Positions 1 through 8,491 of a stretch of 64,000 nt of DNA are shown here, in pieces. The notes under the pieces are model-generated. The model worked only from the letters and a program-made list of their open reading frames with translations, did not search any database and was not told the DNA's origin. Made by a program: the position numbers and the translations under genes. The stretch is from the NCBI RefSeq assembly GCF_004320535.1, contig NZ_SIHY01000001.1, positions 434,001 through 498,000 of the forward strand. Reading direction: 5' to 3'. This DNA comes from Arthrobacter sp. S41 (GTDB lineage: Bacteria > Actinomycetota > Actinomycetes > Actinomycetales > Micrococcaceae). Each line of letters starts with the position of its first letter. Positions within the stretch are counted from its first letter, which is position 1.

Positions 1-52
1 CTGTGCGTTTTTTATACGCACCACAAGACCTATCGAAAGAAGTGCCCGGCAC

Positions 53-1615
53 GTGTTTAATTCACTTTCCGATCGCCTGACAGCAACCTTCAAAAACCTG
101 CGCGGCAAGGGCCGCCTGACCGAAGCAGACATTGACGGTACCGTCCGCGAAATCCGTCGCGCCCTGCTCGACGCTGACGTTGCCGTCTCGGTGGTCCGCG
201 CCTTTGTGGCCCAGGTGAAAGAACGTGCACTGGGCATCGAGGTCTCCGAATCTCTGAACCCAGGCCAGCAGGTCGTCAAGATCGTCAACGAAGAACTTGT
301 TGGCATCCTCGGTGGCGAAACCCGCCGTCTGAACTTGGCCAAGAACCCTCCAACGGTGATCATGCTCGCCGGTCTACAAGGTGCTGGTAAGACCACCTTG
401 GCCGGTAAGTTGGCTAAGCACCTGAAGTCTGAGGGCCACACCCCGATGCTGGTGGCCTGTGACCTTCAGCGTCCAAACGCTGTAAAGCAGCTACAGATCA
501 ACGGTGAACGTGCCGGGGTACCTGTTTATGCACCGCACCCGGGTGTCTCCTCGGAATTTGATACTCCAACCGGTGACCCGGTAGTAGTAGCCCGCGACGG
601 TATCGCTGAAGCCAAGGCTAAGCTGCACGACGTAGTCATCGTGGATACCGCCGGCCGTTTGGGTGTTGACACCGAAATGATGGCCCAGGCTGCGAACATT
701 CGCGCTGCCATCAACCCGGACGAAGTCCTCTTTGTTATCGATGCGATGATCGGTCAAGACGCGGTCAACACCGCGCAGGCCTTCCATGAAGGCGTCGACT
801 TCACTGGTGTCGTTCTTTCCAAGCTGGATGGCGATGCCCGTGGTGGTGCCGCACTGTCGGTAGCATCGGTGACCGGTAAGCCAGTGATGTTCGCATCCAC
901 CGGTGAAAACCTGGACGACTTCGAGATCTTCCACCCAGATCGTATGGCTTCACGCATTCTGGACATGGGCGACGTCATGACGCTCATCGAACAGGCTGAG
1001 AAGAACTGGGACAAGGGCGAAGCCGAGCGTATGGCGAAGAAGTTCGCCGACCAGGAAGACTTCACCCTGGATGACTTCCTTCTTCAGATGGCCCAGATCA
1101 AGAAGATGGGCTCGATGAAGAAGCTGCTGGGCATGATGCCCGGTGCACAGATTTCTCGTCAGCAGCTTGAACAGTTTGATGAGCGCCAGATCGACCGTGT
1201 CGAAGCCATCGTTCGTTCGATGACCCAGCACGAACGTGTGGCTCCAAAGATCATCAATGGTTCACGCCGTGCCCGTATTGCTAAGGGTTCCGGCGTTACG
1301 GTGTCCGAGGTGAACCAGATGCTTGAACGCTTCACCGAAGCCCAGAAGATGATGAAGAAGATGGCCGCCGGTGGCGGTATTCCTGGTATGCCAGGTGCCG
1401 GTAAGGGCGCAGCTCGCAAGGCAAAGGCCAAGGGCAAGGGCAAAAAGCAGCAGAAGTTCGGTAACCCCGCCAAGGCTGCACAGGCCGAGTTGGAAGCTCA
1501 GAACAAGAAGCCAGCAGCACCTTCGGGTGCCGCGTTTGGTCAGAACGCCAATGCGGACTTCGACCCATCAAGCTTGAACCTGCCTGCAGGCTTCGAGAAG
1601 TACTTGGGTAAGTAA
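53..1615 (+). CDS. ffh: Signal recognition particle protein Ffh
   Basis: Ffh is the SRP GTPase that binds signal sequences of nascent membrane and secreted proteins and, with 4.5S RNA and FtsY, delivers ribosomes to the membrane. The 520-aa product has the N-terminal helical domain (about 1-90), the G domain with P-loop GLQGAGKTT near residue 107 and DTAGR near 199, and a Met-rich C-terminal M domain with many KKM clusters (about 320-440). The tail after residue 440 is Lys/Ala/Gly-rich low complexity, longer than in many bacteria but common in actinobacteria. The start is GTG at 53. A strong hairpin terminator follows directly. No SRP RNA gene is visible in the window. Confidence 0.97.
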   Translation: MFNSLSDRLTATFKNLRGKGRLTEADIDGTVREIRRALLDADVAVSVVRAFVAQVKERALGIEVSESLNPGQQVVKIVNEELVGILGGETRRLNLAKNPPTVIMLAGLQGAGKTTLAGKLAKHLKSEGHTPMLVACDLQRPNAVKQLQINGERAGVPVYAPHPGVSSEFDTPTGDPVVVARDGIAEAKAKLHDVVIVDTAGRLGVDTEMMAQAANIRAAINPDEVLFVIDAMIGQDAVNTAQAFHEGVDFTGVVLSKLDGDARGGAALSVASVTGKPVMFASTGENLDDFEIFHPDRMASRILDMGDVMTLIEQAEKNWDKGEAERMAKKFADQEDFTLDDFLLQMAQIKKMGSMKKLLGMMPGAQISRQQLEQFDERQIDRVEAIVRSMTQHERVAPKIINGSRRARIAKGSGVTVSEVNQMLERFTEAQKMMKKMAAGGGIPGMPGAGKGAARKAKAKGKGKKQQKFGNPAKAAQAELEAQNKKPAAPSGAAFGQNANADFDPSSLNLPAGFEKYLGK

Positions 1616-1633
1616 GCACTAGCGCGTAGAAAT

Positions 1634-1678
1634 GGACCTGCGCCGATCGTCAGTAGACGATTGGTGCAGGTCCTTTCT
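1634..1678 (+). terminator. Rho-independent terminator after ffh
   Basis: Arms at 1634-1651 and 1656-1673 pair over 18 positions with one G-T pair and an AGTA loop, followed by TTTCT. It ends ffh transcription. It also makes the upstream ATG at 1632 an unlikely start for the next small gene. Confidence 0.85.
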
Positions 1679-1805
1679 CATCTCATGCCAGCGAGTCCTT
1701 TCAGCCAGTTGGTATCGGTTGTACCGAATGCACCGTAGGATGAGGCCATGGGGTACTCTCCCCATATTTTGGAAGCGATTAATGCTTCCGGCAAGGCGGC
1801 ACATC

Positions 1806-1934
1806 ATGTCCGACAAGTCACCACGCAAGGGCGAAGCGAAGAAGCCCACCAAATCCATCAAGGAAAAGCGCGCCGAGAAGCGGCTGAAGGGTACTGATTC
1901 GATCAGCGACCCGGTACGTAAGACTGCTAAATAA
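1806..1934 (+). CDS. Small highly basic protein (42 aa)
   Basis: This short frame starts at ATG 1806, preceded by a purine-rich AAGGCGG. It encodes 42 residues rich in Lys and Arg (starting MSDKSPRKGEAKKPTKS, with KEKRAEKRLKG in the middle). The frame stays open upstream to 1632, but that start lies inside the ffh terminator hairpin, so 1806 is preferred. It has no signal peptide or membrane segment. The charge suggests a nucleic-acid or ribosome associated small protein, but that is inference. I do not recognise a named family. A second hairpin follows at 1991-2039. Confidence 0.6.
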   Translation: MSDKSPRKGEAKKPTKSIKEKRAEKRLKGTDSISDPVRKTAK

Positions 1935-1990
1935 AATACAACTTTCCGCGTTTCCACCATGCGCTGAGTATGGTCTAGCGATCTGACAGC

Positions 1991-2039
1991 CAAGAGCCCA
2001 AGCATCATCGGTCAATGACCATCGATGCAAGGGCTCTTG
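1991..2039 (+). terminator. Hairpin downstream of the small basic gene
   Basis: CAAGAGCCC at 1991-1999 pairs with GGGCTCTTG at 2031-2039, and an inner GGTC-AAT-GACC extends the stem. There is no clean T run after it. The remaining bases to 2219 hold no further gene that I can see. Confidence 0.5.
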
Positions 2040-2219
2040 CTGTATTCAGGCCGACCAGGTTGCCTTCCGAAGAGAACCTAACTTTTCGAATTCCACGTCA
2101 AGTGGCGGAGCGCAAGGGCTTCGGCTGGCTGATAGGCAGAAGTCTTGGAGCTGTTCTTCAGCGAGGTAACTAGAATTGACAGTAGCTAACCATTGCACAG
2201 ATGAAAGGGATCAGACTTC

Positions 2220-3413
2220 GTGGATTCTTCAGAGTTCAACTACCTCAACCTTGAGTTCATTTTTATGGGTGATAAGCCGGATGCCGTTCAGGCTGTGCGC
2301 AGCGTTTTGGCCGACCGTCGTCTGCTCGGATTCATTGGCGGAGCTATCGAGCGAGAGAAAGCCACCGAAGTATTGGCTGAGGTTGCCACCGTCAGCGAAG
2401 CACGCGACGCGGTCCTCTACCGCATTGATGCCAATGGCAAACTGCGTGAGGGTTCCCGAGTGACCAAGCTTGTCCATGAGCTGAAGAACTCCACCGGTGC
2501 AAACTACGTTTTGGTTGATGGTGAAGAAATTGATGGTCCCACTCCGGATGAAGACATTCTCGGTGAACTTGGCTCCACCAACGAGTTGCTTCATGGTGCC
2601 ACCCTCAAGGCTTCGGAACTAGTTTTGGCTGCCGGGTTTGAGGATAACCAGATCACCGTATGGAACAGTGAAGCCGGGCTCATGGCCATGCCTACGTATC
2701 CAGTCTTTGCTCCTGGTATCTCTCGAAGCAACCGTCCGTTCTTGTCGCTGACGCGCACCGGTAACGTCATCATGGCCACCATAGAAGCCAAACGTGCGCG
2801 CAAGGATCTTTTTGCTCCAGCCTTAACCATGGTGCTGGACCTGGAACGACAGGTGATTCTTGATCCAGGTGCTGAGTCGCCGGCTGCAACCCGGTTGGCA
2901 GAATTAGATGCGTTGTTGCGTGGTATCGACGACGAAGTTATTGAGTTGATTGACCAGTTGCTCAGTGATGACGCCCAGCGTCAGGAAGCATTAACACTGC
3001 TGCGCAACCCCACGGACGTGGCTAGCCTCAAGCGCTTTGTGGCCCTGTTCGGGTTCGACCCGCGCAGCGTGGACTACCTCACCGGCCGTCCCATCCCTGA
3101 AGACCGTCGGATTATTGCCACTGGCGGTCCGTTCAGAAGCCTGCGCGCTGCACTGAGCGAGCAAGAGCGCGAAGCCACCGGTATTTCACGGGTACTTTTC
3201 CGCGGTGGATGTAACCCCAAAGCACTGATGGCCTCCGGCGCCTTGGTTCTTGCCTCGGGCGCCGCTGCACACGCGGTTATGGCCAATAGTCAGAAATTTG
3301 CTTGGCTACCCAAGCCCGCACGTCAACTATTGATGTCCGCTTGGTATGCCGACGGCGCGTTCTACCTGGGCAAGGGAGTCGTTGACGCGGTCAAAGAAAA
3401 GAACAAATTCTAA
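2220..3413 (+). CDS. Unrecognised conserved-looking protein (397 aa)
   Basis: I do not recognise this protein. GTG 2220 is chosen because GAAAGGGA lies about 10 bases upstream. The first two thirds look like a soluble alpha/beta protein. A helical region near residues 235-290 is acidic (GIDDEVIELIDQLL). The C-terminal third carries RGGCNPKALMASGALVLASGAAAHAVMA, a short Ala-rich hydrophobic stretch near 345-360. No P-loop, HTH, catalytic triad or signal peptide is visible. It stands alone between two terminators (ends at a 15-bp hairpin at 3436-3477), so context gives no partner. It is probably a real gene, judging by the long frame, the RBS and the codon use resembling its neighbours. Confidence 0.7.
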   Translation: MDSSEFNYLNLEFIFMGDKPDAVQAVRSVLADRRLLGFIGGAIEREKATEVLAEVATVSEARDAVLYRIDANGKLREGSRVTKLVHELKNSTGANYVLVDGEEIDGPTPDEDILGELGSTNELLHGATLKASELVLAAGFEDNQITVWNSEAGLMAMPTYPVFAPGISRSNRPFLSLTRTGNVIMATIEAKRARKDLFAPALTMVLDLERQVILDPGAESPAATRLAELDALLRGIDDEVIELIDQLLSDDAQRQEALTLLRNPTDVASLKRFVALFGFDPRSVDYLTGRPIPEDRRIIATGGPFRSLRAALSEQEREATGISRVLFRGGCNPKALMASGALVLASGAAAHAVMANSQKFAWLPKPARQLLMSAWYADGAFYLGKGVVDAVKEKNKF

Positions 3414-3435
3414 GCTGCATTCTCTCTTTGTTTAG

Positions 3436-3486
3436 CGGTTGGTCGGAAGCTCTATCGAAGTCGCTTCCGACCAACCGTCGTTTTTT
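3436..3486. terminator. Strong terminator between convergent genes
   Basis: A perfect 15-bp stem (3436-3450 with 3463-3477) is followed by TCGTTTTTT. It lies between the + gene ending at 3413 and the - gene ending at 3506. The T run is on the + side; use from the - strand is possible but less supported. Confidence 0.9.
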
Positions 3487-3505
3487 GCGGGGGACTGCCC
3501 CTAAA

Positions 3506-5224
3506 TTAGGCTGAGCTCAGTTTCTTGAGATCGGGGAAATCGGTGTCACGGAATTCTCCAGCTGGAGTTGTGCCCGCAGCATGTTGTTCCGCCTCGGCAA
3601 GGCGTAGCTCAACTCGACGGATCTTGCCCGAGATGGTCTTTGGAAGATCTGAGAACTCTAAACGACGGATGCGTTTGTAGGGAGCCAAGTGCTCGCGGCA
3701 GAACCCAAGAATGTCCTCGGCCGTCTGCGCGTTAGGTTCGTATCCAGCGGCAAGTATCACGAAAGCCTTAGGCACCGAGAGCTTAAGCGGATCTGGCGAG
3801 GGCACCACCGCAACTTCAGCCACAGCGGGATGTTCCAACACCACGGATTCAAGCTCAAAAGGGCTGAGCTTGTAGTCACTTGATTTGAACACATCATCGG
3901 CACGACCAACGTAAGTGAGAACACCAGACTCATCGATTTCCGCAATGTCACCAGTGTGGTAAAAACCGTCTCGTAGAACCTCGTCGGTTTTCTCCGGGTC
4001 ATCAAAGTAACCCTTCATCAACCCAACCGGGCGAGGATCAATTCGCAGGCAGATCTCGCCAACCTCAGCCAACTGGCCGGTGGTTGGGTTGCGAAGTTCA
4101 ATCTCATAACCAGGCATCGGTCGACCCATGGCGCCTACCTTCACCGGGGAACCTGGAGAATTGGCAATCTGCACCGTAGTTTCGGTCTGTCCGTAGCCGT
4201 CACGAATCACCTGACCCCACGCATTACGCACCTGGTCAATCACTTCAGCGTTCAGTGGCTCGCCGGCAGAGATCAGTTTGTGCGGCGGATTCTTCAAGGT
4301 GCTCAAGTCGGCCTGGATTAGATAGCGCCACACGGTCGGTGGGGCGCAGAAGCTGGTGACGTTTTCCTTATCCATCTGATTCATCAGCGCTTCGGGGTCA
4401 AAGCGCTTGTAGTTGAAGACAAATACCGTGGCTTCGGCAATCCAAGGACCAAAGAAGTTTGACCACGCGTGCTTGCCCCAGCCAGGCGACGCGACGTTCA
4501 GGTGCACATCGCCTGGCTCCACGCCGATCCAGAACATCGTTGCCAGGTGCCCCACCGGATAGGACGTGTGCGTGTGCTGCACCAACTTAGGCTGCGAGGT
4601 TGTTCCCGAAGTGAAATACAGCAGCAGGTTTTCATCTGCACGGGTTGGAGTCTCAAGTGAGAATTGTGCTGGTGCTTGGTAAGAATCTGCATAATGCAGG
4701 GTGCCGGGTAGCGCTTGACCACCAACCTGAACGATGGCGTAGGTCCCGGGAACTTCTTGTAGCTTCTCCAGTTGGTCATCACTGGTGATGACCCAGTTGG
4801 CCTTGCCGCGATTAATGCGGTCAACCAAATCTTCGGAAGTGACCTGTGTAGTGGTCGGGATGATCGCCGCGCCGAGCTTCATACCGGCTAACATCGTCTC
4901 CCAGAGGGCCACTTCATTGCCCAGCATCAAGACGATGGTGTCTCCACGCTCCAGTCCTTCGTCGCTGAGCCAGCGCGCTACTTGGGTGGAACGGTGTGAA
5001 AGTTCGGCCCAGGAGTACCGGGCAGAACTTCCATCAGGTTCGGTCAAGATCAGTGCGGGTTCATTGGCACGCTGCGGATCTGCTGCGACGGCGTCAAACC
5101 AGTCGTAGGCAAAGTTGAAGTCGGTGAATTGGGGCCAAGTGAACTCTGCCCGTGCTCGCTCGTAGTCATCCCGAGCTGCCAACAGGAGGTCGCGGGCGGC
5201 TCGGAACTTCTCGGTATTGTTCAT
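3506..5224 (-). CDS. Acyl-CoA synthetase, ANL superfamily (copy 1)
   Basis: This AMP-forming ligase activates a carboxylic acid to its acyl-CoA through an acyl-adenylate. The 572-aa protein shows the phosphate-binding motif FTSGTTSQPK near residues 204-213, YGQTETT near 344-350, the adenosine-binding YHTGD near 422-426 and the C-terminal catalytic lysine in KTISGKIRR near 540. The overall pattern is closest to medium-chain/acetoacetyl-type synthetases; the substrate cannot be read from sequence. It is divergent from the IclR gene at 5455, with a shared 230-bp control region. A close paralogue lies at 10106-11818, and the pair flanks the CoA-transferase/lyase operon. The start is ATG 5224. Confidence 0.88.
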   Translation of the reverse strand: MNNTEKFRAARDLLLAARDDYERARAEFTWPQFTDFNFAYDWFDAVAADPQRANEPALILTEPDGSSARYSWAELSHRSTQVARWLSDEGLERGDTIVLMLGNEVALWETMLAGMKLGAAIIPTTTQVTSEDLVDRINRGKANWVITSDDQLEKLQEVPGTYAIVQVGGQALPGTLHYADSYQAPAQFSLETPTRADENLLLYFTSGTTSQPKLVQHTHTSYPVGHLATMFWIGVEPGDVHLNVASPGWGKHAWSNFFGPWIAEATVFVFNYKRFDPEALMNQMDKENVTSFCAPPTVWRYLIQADLSTLKNPPHKLISAGEPLNAEVIDQVRNAWGQVIRDGYGQTETTVQIANSPGSPVKVGAMGRPMPGYEIELRNPTTGQLAEVGEICLRIDPRPVGLMKGYFDDPEKTDEVLRDGFYHTGDIAEIDESGVLTYVGRADDVFKSSDYKLSPFELESVVLEHPAVAEVAVVPSPDPLKLSVPKAFVILAAGYEPNAQTAEDILGFCREHLAPYKRIRRLEFSDLPKTISGKIRRVELRLAEAEQHAAGTTPAGEFRDTDFPDLKKLSSA

Positions 5225-5358
5225 CGCAGTCCTTCATTTGTCGGGCGCCAATGCCCCTGAATCTGATCGTTGCTCTAACCCAAATATACGATAATGATCA
5301 GTGCAGACGAATTGTTGCGTCATTGTGCGTGGTGTTTTTGATTTGCAGTTCAGTATTT

Positions 5359-5437
5359 GTCCAATGATTGACCCCTCGATCTGTCATTGTGATGTCTGAG
5401 TCAAAAATAGTGAGCAATTGGACGGTGATGGTCCGAT
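5359..5437. promoter_or_regulatory. Candidate IclR operator half-sites
   Basis: ATTGGAC at 5417-5423 and GTCCGAT at 5431-5437 form an imperfect inverted repeat with 7 bases between, just upstream of the IclR start. The same half-site in reverse, GTCCAAT, lies at 5359-5365. One more GTCCGAT is at 9919-9925, before the permease start. The assignment to IclR is inference from position and symmetry. Confidence 0.4.
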
Positions 5438-5454
5438 GGTCTAGCGTCTGAAAT

Positions 5455-6258
5455 ATGTCAAAGGATCAAGCTCCGGCAAAGAATCAGAATCAGCTTCTTG
5501 TGCTGGGAAAAATCAGCTCCATCCTTGATGCTTTTTCCTTACGCCAGCCGGTCCTTACCTTGACGGATCTTCGTGAGGCCACGTCCCTGCCTTCCTCTAC
5601 CGTGCAGCGGTTAGTATCAAACCTCGTGGAGCAGGGCTTCTTAGATCGGGACGGAGACGGTTACCGCATCGGCATGAAGATGGCCTATTGGGCTGCTCCG
5701 GCTACCCGAGGCAAAGAAGTCCTCGATGTGATCAGCCCACTGCTTGGCGAACTGCGTGATGTTACAGGGGAGACCGCCTGCATCTTCCGTGCCGAACAGT
5801 CCTACCGGGTGTGCGTAGGTATTGCCGAAACCCGCCACGTTTTGCGTCGCGAAATGCATCTGGGGGAACTGGCTCCACTGCACGCTGGATCCGCAGGACG
5901 AGTACTTCTGGCCTGGAAGCCAGAACTGATGCAACGGCTTGTTGAAGGTTCCTTGGAACCCTTGACCGCCTCCACCATTACCGGTCTGGATGAATTACAA
6001 AGCGCAGTGGACACCACACTTGCCGATGGTTTTGCCATTACCACCGGCGAGCGCGAAAGTGGAGCTTCAGGATTGTCGGCACCAATTTTTGATTCTTCAG
6101 CCGGGTTGGTCGCTGCGGTAACAATCAGTGGTCCATCCCTACGCATGTCGCAAGAGGTCTGCGAGTCGTGGGTTGAACCGCTCTTGGAGACCGCAGAGCG
6201 AATGACTCGACTCATTGGTGGACGTTTCCCCGGTGAGACCCACCGCCCTGCAGGCTAG
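5455..6258 (+). CDS. IclR-family transcriptional regulator
   Basis: The 267-aa protein has an N-terminal winged helix-turn-helix (about 15-80, with SLPSSTVQRLVSNLVEQGFL as recognition region) and a C-terminal effector-binding domain (about 90-255) typical of IclR regulators. Such proteins usually sense a small organic acid and control neighbouring catabolic genes. It is divergent from acyl-CoA synthetase 1 and convergent with the CoA-transferase/lyase operon, so it most likely controls this catabolic locus. Half-sites ATTGGAC/GTCCGAT precede its own start and suggest autoregulation. The ligand is unknown; if the locus degrades 3-hydroxy-3-methylglutarate, that acid or its CoA ester is a candidate. 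Confidence 0.93.
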   Translation: MSKDQAPAKNQNQLLVLGKISSILDAFSLRQPVLTLTDLREATSLPSSTVQRLVSNLVEQGFLDRDGDGYRIGMKMAYWAAPATRGKEVLDVISPLLGELRDVTGETACIFRAEQSYRVCVGIAETRHVLRREMHLGELAPLHAGSAGRVLLAWKPELMQRLVEGSLEPLTASTITGLDELQSAVDTTLADGFAITTGERESGASGLSAPIFDSSAGLVAAVTISGPSLRMSQEVCESWVEPLLETAERMTRLIGGRFPGETHRPAG

Positions 6259-6274
6259 TCGTTCCTGCTCGGCT

Positions 6275-7216
6275 TTAGCTTTCTTCGCTGGGGATGACCC
6301 ATTCGAACGCTTTGGCTTTAGACCTTGCCCCTTGGGCTGACTTTGATCGGTTGGGTTCACCCAGTTTGTTGAGCAGATGCTCGGAGAGCTGCACCAGAGA
6401 GCCGAAGCGTTCTGGGCTCAGCCATGCTGGGCGGGTGGCGAAGAGAATATCTTCGCTGGAGGTGTTGCCACTGGCTCCCGGAGCGAAGGGACATCCACCC
6501 AAGCCGCCTAGGGCTCCGTCTACAACTTCGGCACCGGCGCTGATGGCTGCCAAGGTATTGGCAACTCCCAGTCCCCAGGTGTCGTGGCCGTGGAAGACGA
6601 TTCTTCGTTGCGGGGAGTTTTCCTTAACGTTGCTGATCAGTGAGGCCACTTGAGCGGGGACGGCTTGGCCCAGGGTGTCGCAGATGACGATGTCGCAGGT
6701 GCCTTTGGCACGTGGGTCGTTGGCTATTTCTAGTACTCGTGCTTCTGGCACCTGACCCTCAAAGGGGCAGGTAAATGAGGTGGCCAAGCATAACTGGATG
6801 CGCCCGTTGACGGCCTGTGCATACTTGATGGCTTCGGGTAGTGCTTCAAGGCTTGCCTCGGTGCTGCGCGAGATATTCGCCTGGTTGTGCGCATCGGAGA
6901 CGGAGAGGCAGTACTGAAAGTTGGTGATGCCGGCTTTGGCTGCCTTGGCTACATGGCCCGGGGTGGCCACCCAGATCCAACAGTGCGCCAGTTCTTCTGC
7001 GGTGAGCGCTTGAGCCACCTCAAGGGTATTGGCCATGGGTGGGACCAAATCTGCTCGGGCCATGGAGCCCAGTTCAATCTCTTGGACGCCAAGGTGTAGT
7101 AGTTGTCTGACGGTGGCGATCTTTTCTTCCGTGCTTAACAGTTTGCCGGTCAGCTGTAGTCCGTCGCGCAAGGTGACGTCGCGAAGGGTGGCTGCTGGGG
7201 TGAAATTGTAGCTCAT
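6275..7216 (-). CDS. HMG-CoA lyase family enzyme
   Basis: HMG-CoA lyase splits 3-hydroxy-3-methylglutaryl-CoA into acetyl-CoA and acetoacetate. The 313-aa protein is a DRE-TIM barrel. Near the N terminus is TLRDGLQ (residues 15-21), the metal-binding FHGHDTWGLGVAN lies near 213-225, and the lyase signature loop GLGGCPFAPGASGN follows, keeping the catalytic Cys. These features separate it from isopropylmalate synthases. Its ATG overlaps the stop of the CoA-transferase gene by 4 bases, so the two are translationally coupled. Human-type leucine catabolism would also place it with carboxylase subunits, but none are here. The C-terminal tail after about 295 is Lys/Ser-rich. Confidence 0.9.
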   Translation of the reverse strand: MSYNFTPAATLRDVTLRDGLQLTGKLLSTEEKIATVRQLLHLGVQEIELGSMARADLVPPMANTLEVAQALTAEELAHCWIWVATPGHVAKAAKAGITNFQYCLSVSDAHNQANISRSTEASLEALPEAIKYAQAVNGRIQLCLATSFTCPFEGQVPEARVLEIANDPRAKGTCDIVICDTLGQAVPAQVASLISNVKENSPQRRIVFHGHDTWGLGVANTLAAISAGAEVVDGALGGLGGCPFAPGASGNTSSEDILFATRPAWLSPERFGSLVQLSEHLLNKLGEPNRSKSAQGARSKAKAFEWVIPSEES

Positions 7217-8460
7217 GCTTGGCTCTTTTCGCTGGCGCTGGCGTCGTGGATCTGGTCTTGGTCGTAGCCCAGTAACTCACCAAGTACCCAGTCGGTATGT
7301 TCGCCGAGGTCTGGTCCGAGGTTGCGGATGGGTAGGGAAGTTCCTCCCATGACCGGAACAATGCCGGGGAAGCCGACGTTTTTCAGGGTTTCTTCGCCGG
7401 TGGAGACGTCGAGGTGCTGGATCATATTGCGGGCTTGATACTGTGGTTCGTTTTCAATGTCGGCCGCGGTGTAGATCGGGCCTGCAGGAACCCCTGCGGT
7501 ATCAAGGATGTCCAATGCTTGCGCCGAGTCTAGTGTGGCGCTCCATTGACCGATGGCGGCGTCGAGCAGCTCTCGTTGTTCCCAGCGCTGCTGGTTGGAT
7601 TGCAGGGTGGGGTCATCTGCCAGATCCGGCCTACCGATGGCTTGCATATAGCGTTTGTAGATTCCATCCCCGTTGCCGGCCACCACGATGCTGGCCCCAT
7701 CGGCGCAGCGATAGGCGTTGGATGGCGCTATGCCTTCCATGCGTCCACCGGTACGACTGCGCGTTTCTCCGTAGGCGCCGTGATCCGGGATCAACGATTC
7801 CATCATGGAGAACATCGCTTCGTGCAGTGCCACGTCGATTACTCGGTGATCTAGTGGCAAGGACTTTGTCTCGGGACGATTTTTATCGCGCTCAAACAAG
7901 GCCATGACCACGCCGAAGGCTGCATAGAGTCCGGCGATGGAATCTCCAATAGAGACACCCACGCGTACCGGGGCCCGGTCGGGATCTCCCACCAGGTTGC
8001 GGAAGCCGCTGAAGGCTTCGGCGACTGCGGCGAAGCCTGGGCGCTGGGAGAGTGGTCCGGTTTGGCCAAAGGCGGAGATGCGGGTGATGACCAGATCCGG
8101 GTTGGCTTCACTGAGTACCTCGGGTCCCAGACCCCACTTTTCTAGGGTGCCGGGTCGGAAGTTTTCCAATAACACGTCGCATTCACGGACTAGCTCGAGT
8201 ACTGCGGCCCGTCCGGCGTCGCTACGCAGATCAAGGACAACGGATTTTTTGTTGCGGTTGATCGTTCGATACAGCATCGAGACACTGCCCTTTTTTAGCC
8301 GCCAATTGCGTAGTTCATCCCCGGTGGCCGGGCGTTCTACCTTGATGACTTCTGCACCGAAGTCGGCAAGTAGTCGACCAGCAGTGGGAGCGGCAATGTA
8401 GTTGCCTAGTTCTAGGACGCGGATTGAGGATAATGGTGCGATCGTTGCTTGTTCGTTCAT
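7213..8460 (-). CDS. Class III (CaiB/BaiF) CoA-transferase
   Basis: Family III CoA-transferases move CoA between acyl groups, often succinyl-CoA to another acid. The 415-aa protein begins with the family motif RVLELGNYIAAPTAGRLLADFGAEVIKVE (residues 14-42), carries LLENFRPGTL near 97-106, and has the expected catalytic aspartate in SIGDSIAG (Asp173). AAGGAG precedes the ATG at 8460. It sits between the permease gene (31-bp gap) and the lyase gene (4-bp overlap). This order suggests that it makes the CoA ester that the lyase cleaves. Mammalian SUGCT, of this family, uses glutarate and HMG as acceptors, which supports but does not prove HMG as substrate. Confidence 0.92.
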   Translation of the reverse strand: MNEQATIAPLSSIRVLELGNYIAAPTAGRLLADFGAEVIKVERPATGDELRNWRLKKGSVSMLYRTINRNKKSVVLDLRSDAGRAAVLELVRECDVLLENFRPGTLEKWGLGPEVLSEANPDLVITRISAFGQTGPLSQRPGFAAVAEAFSGFRNLVGDPDRAPVRVGVSIGDSIAGLYAAFGVVMALFERDKNRPETKSLPLDHRVIDVALHEAMFSMMESLIPDHGAYGETRSRTGGRMEGIAPSNAYRCADGASIVVAGNGDGIYKRYMQAIGRPDLADDPTLQSNQQRWEQRELLDAAIGQWSATLDSAQALDILDTAGVPAGPIYTAADIENEPQYQARNMIQHLDVSTGEETLKNVGFPGIVPVMGGTSLPIRNLGPDLGEHTDWVLGELLGYDQDQIHDASASEKSQA

Positions 8461-8491
8461 GAGTTAACTCCTTGGGTTGATCGGTTGCGCA

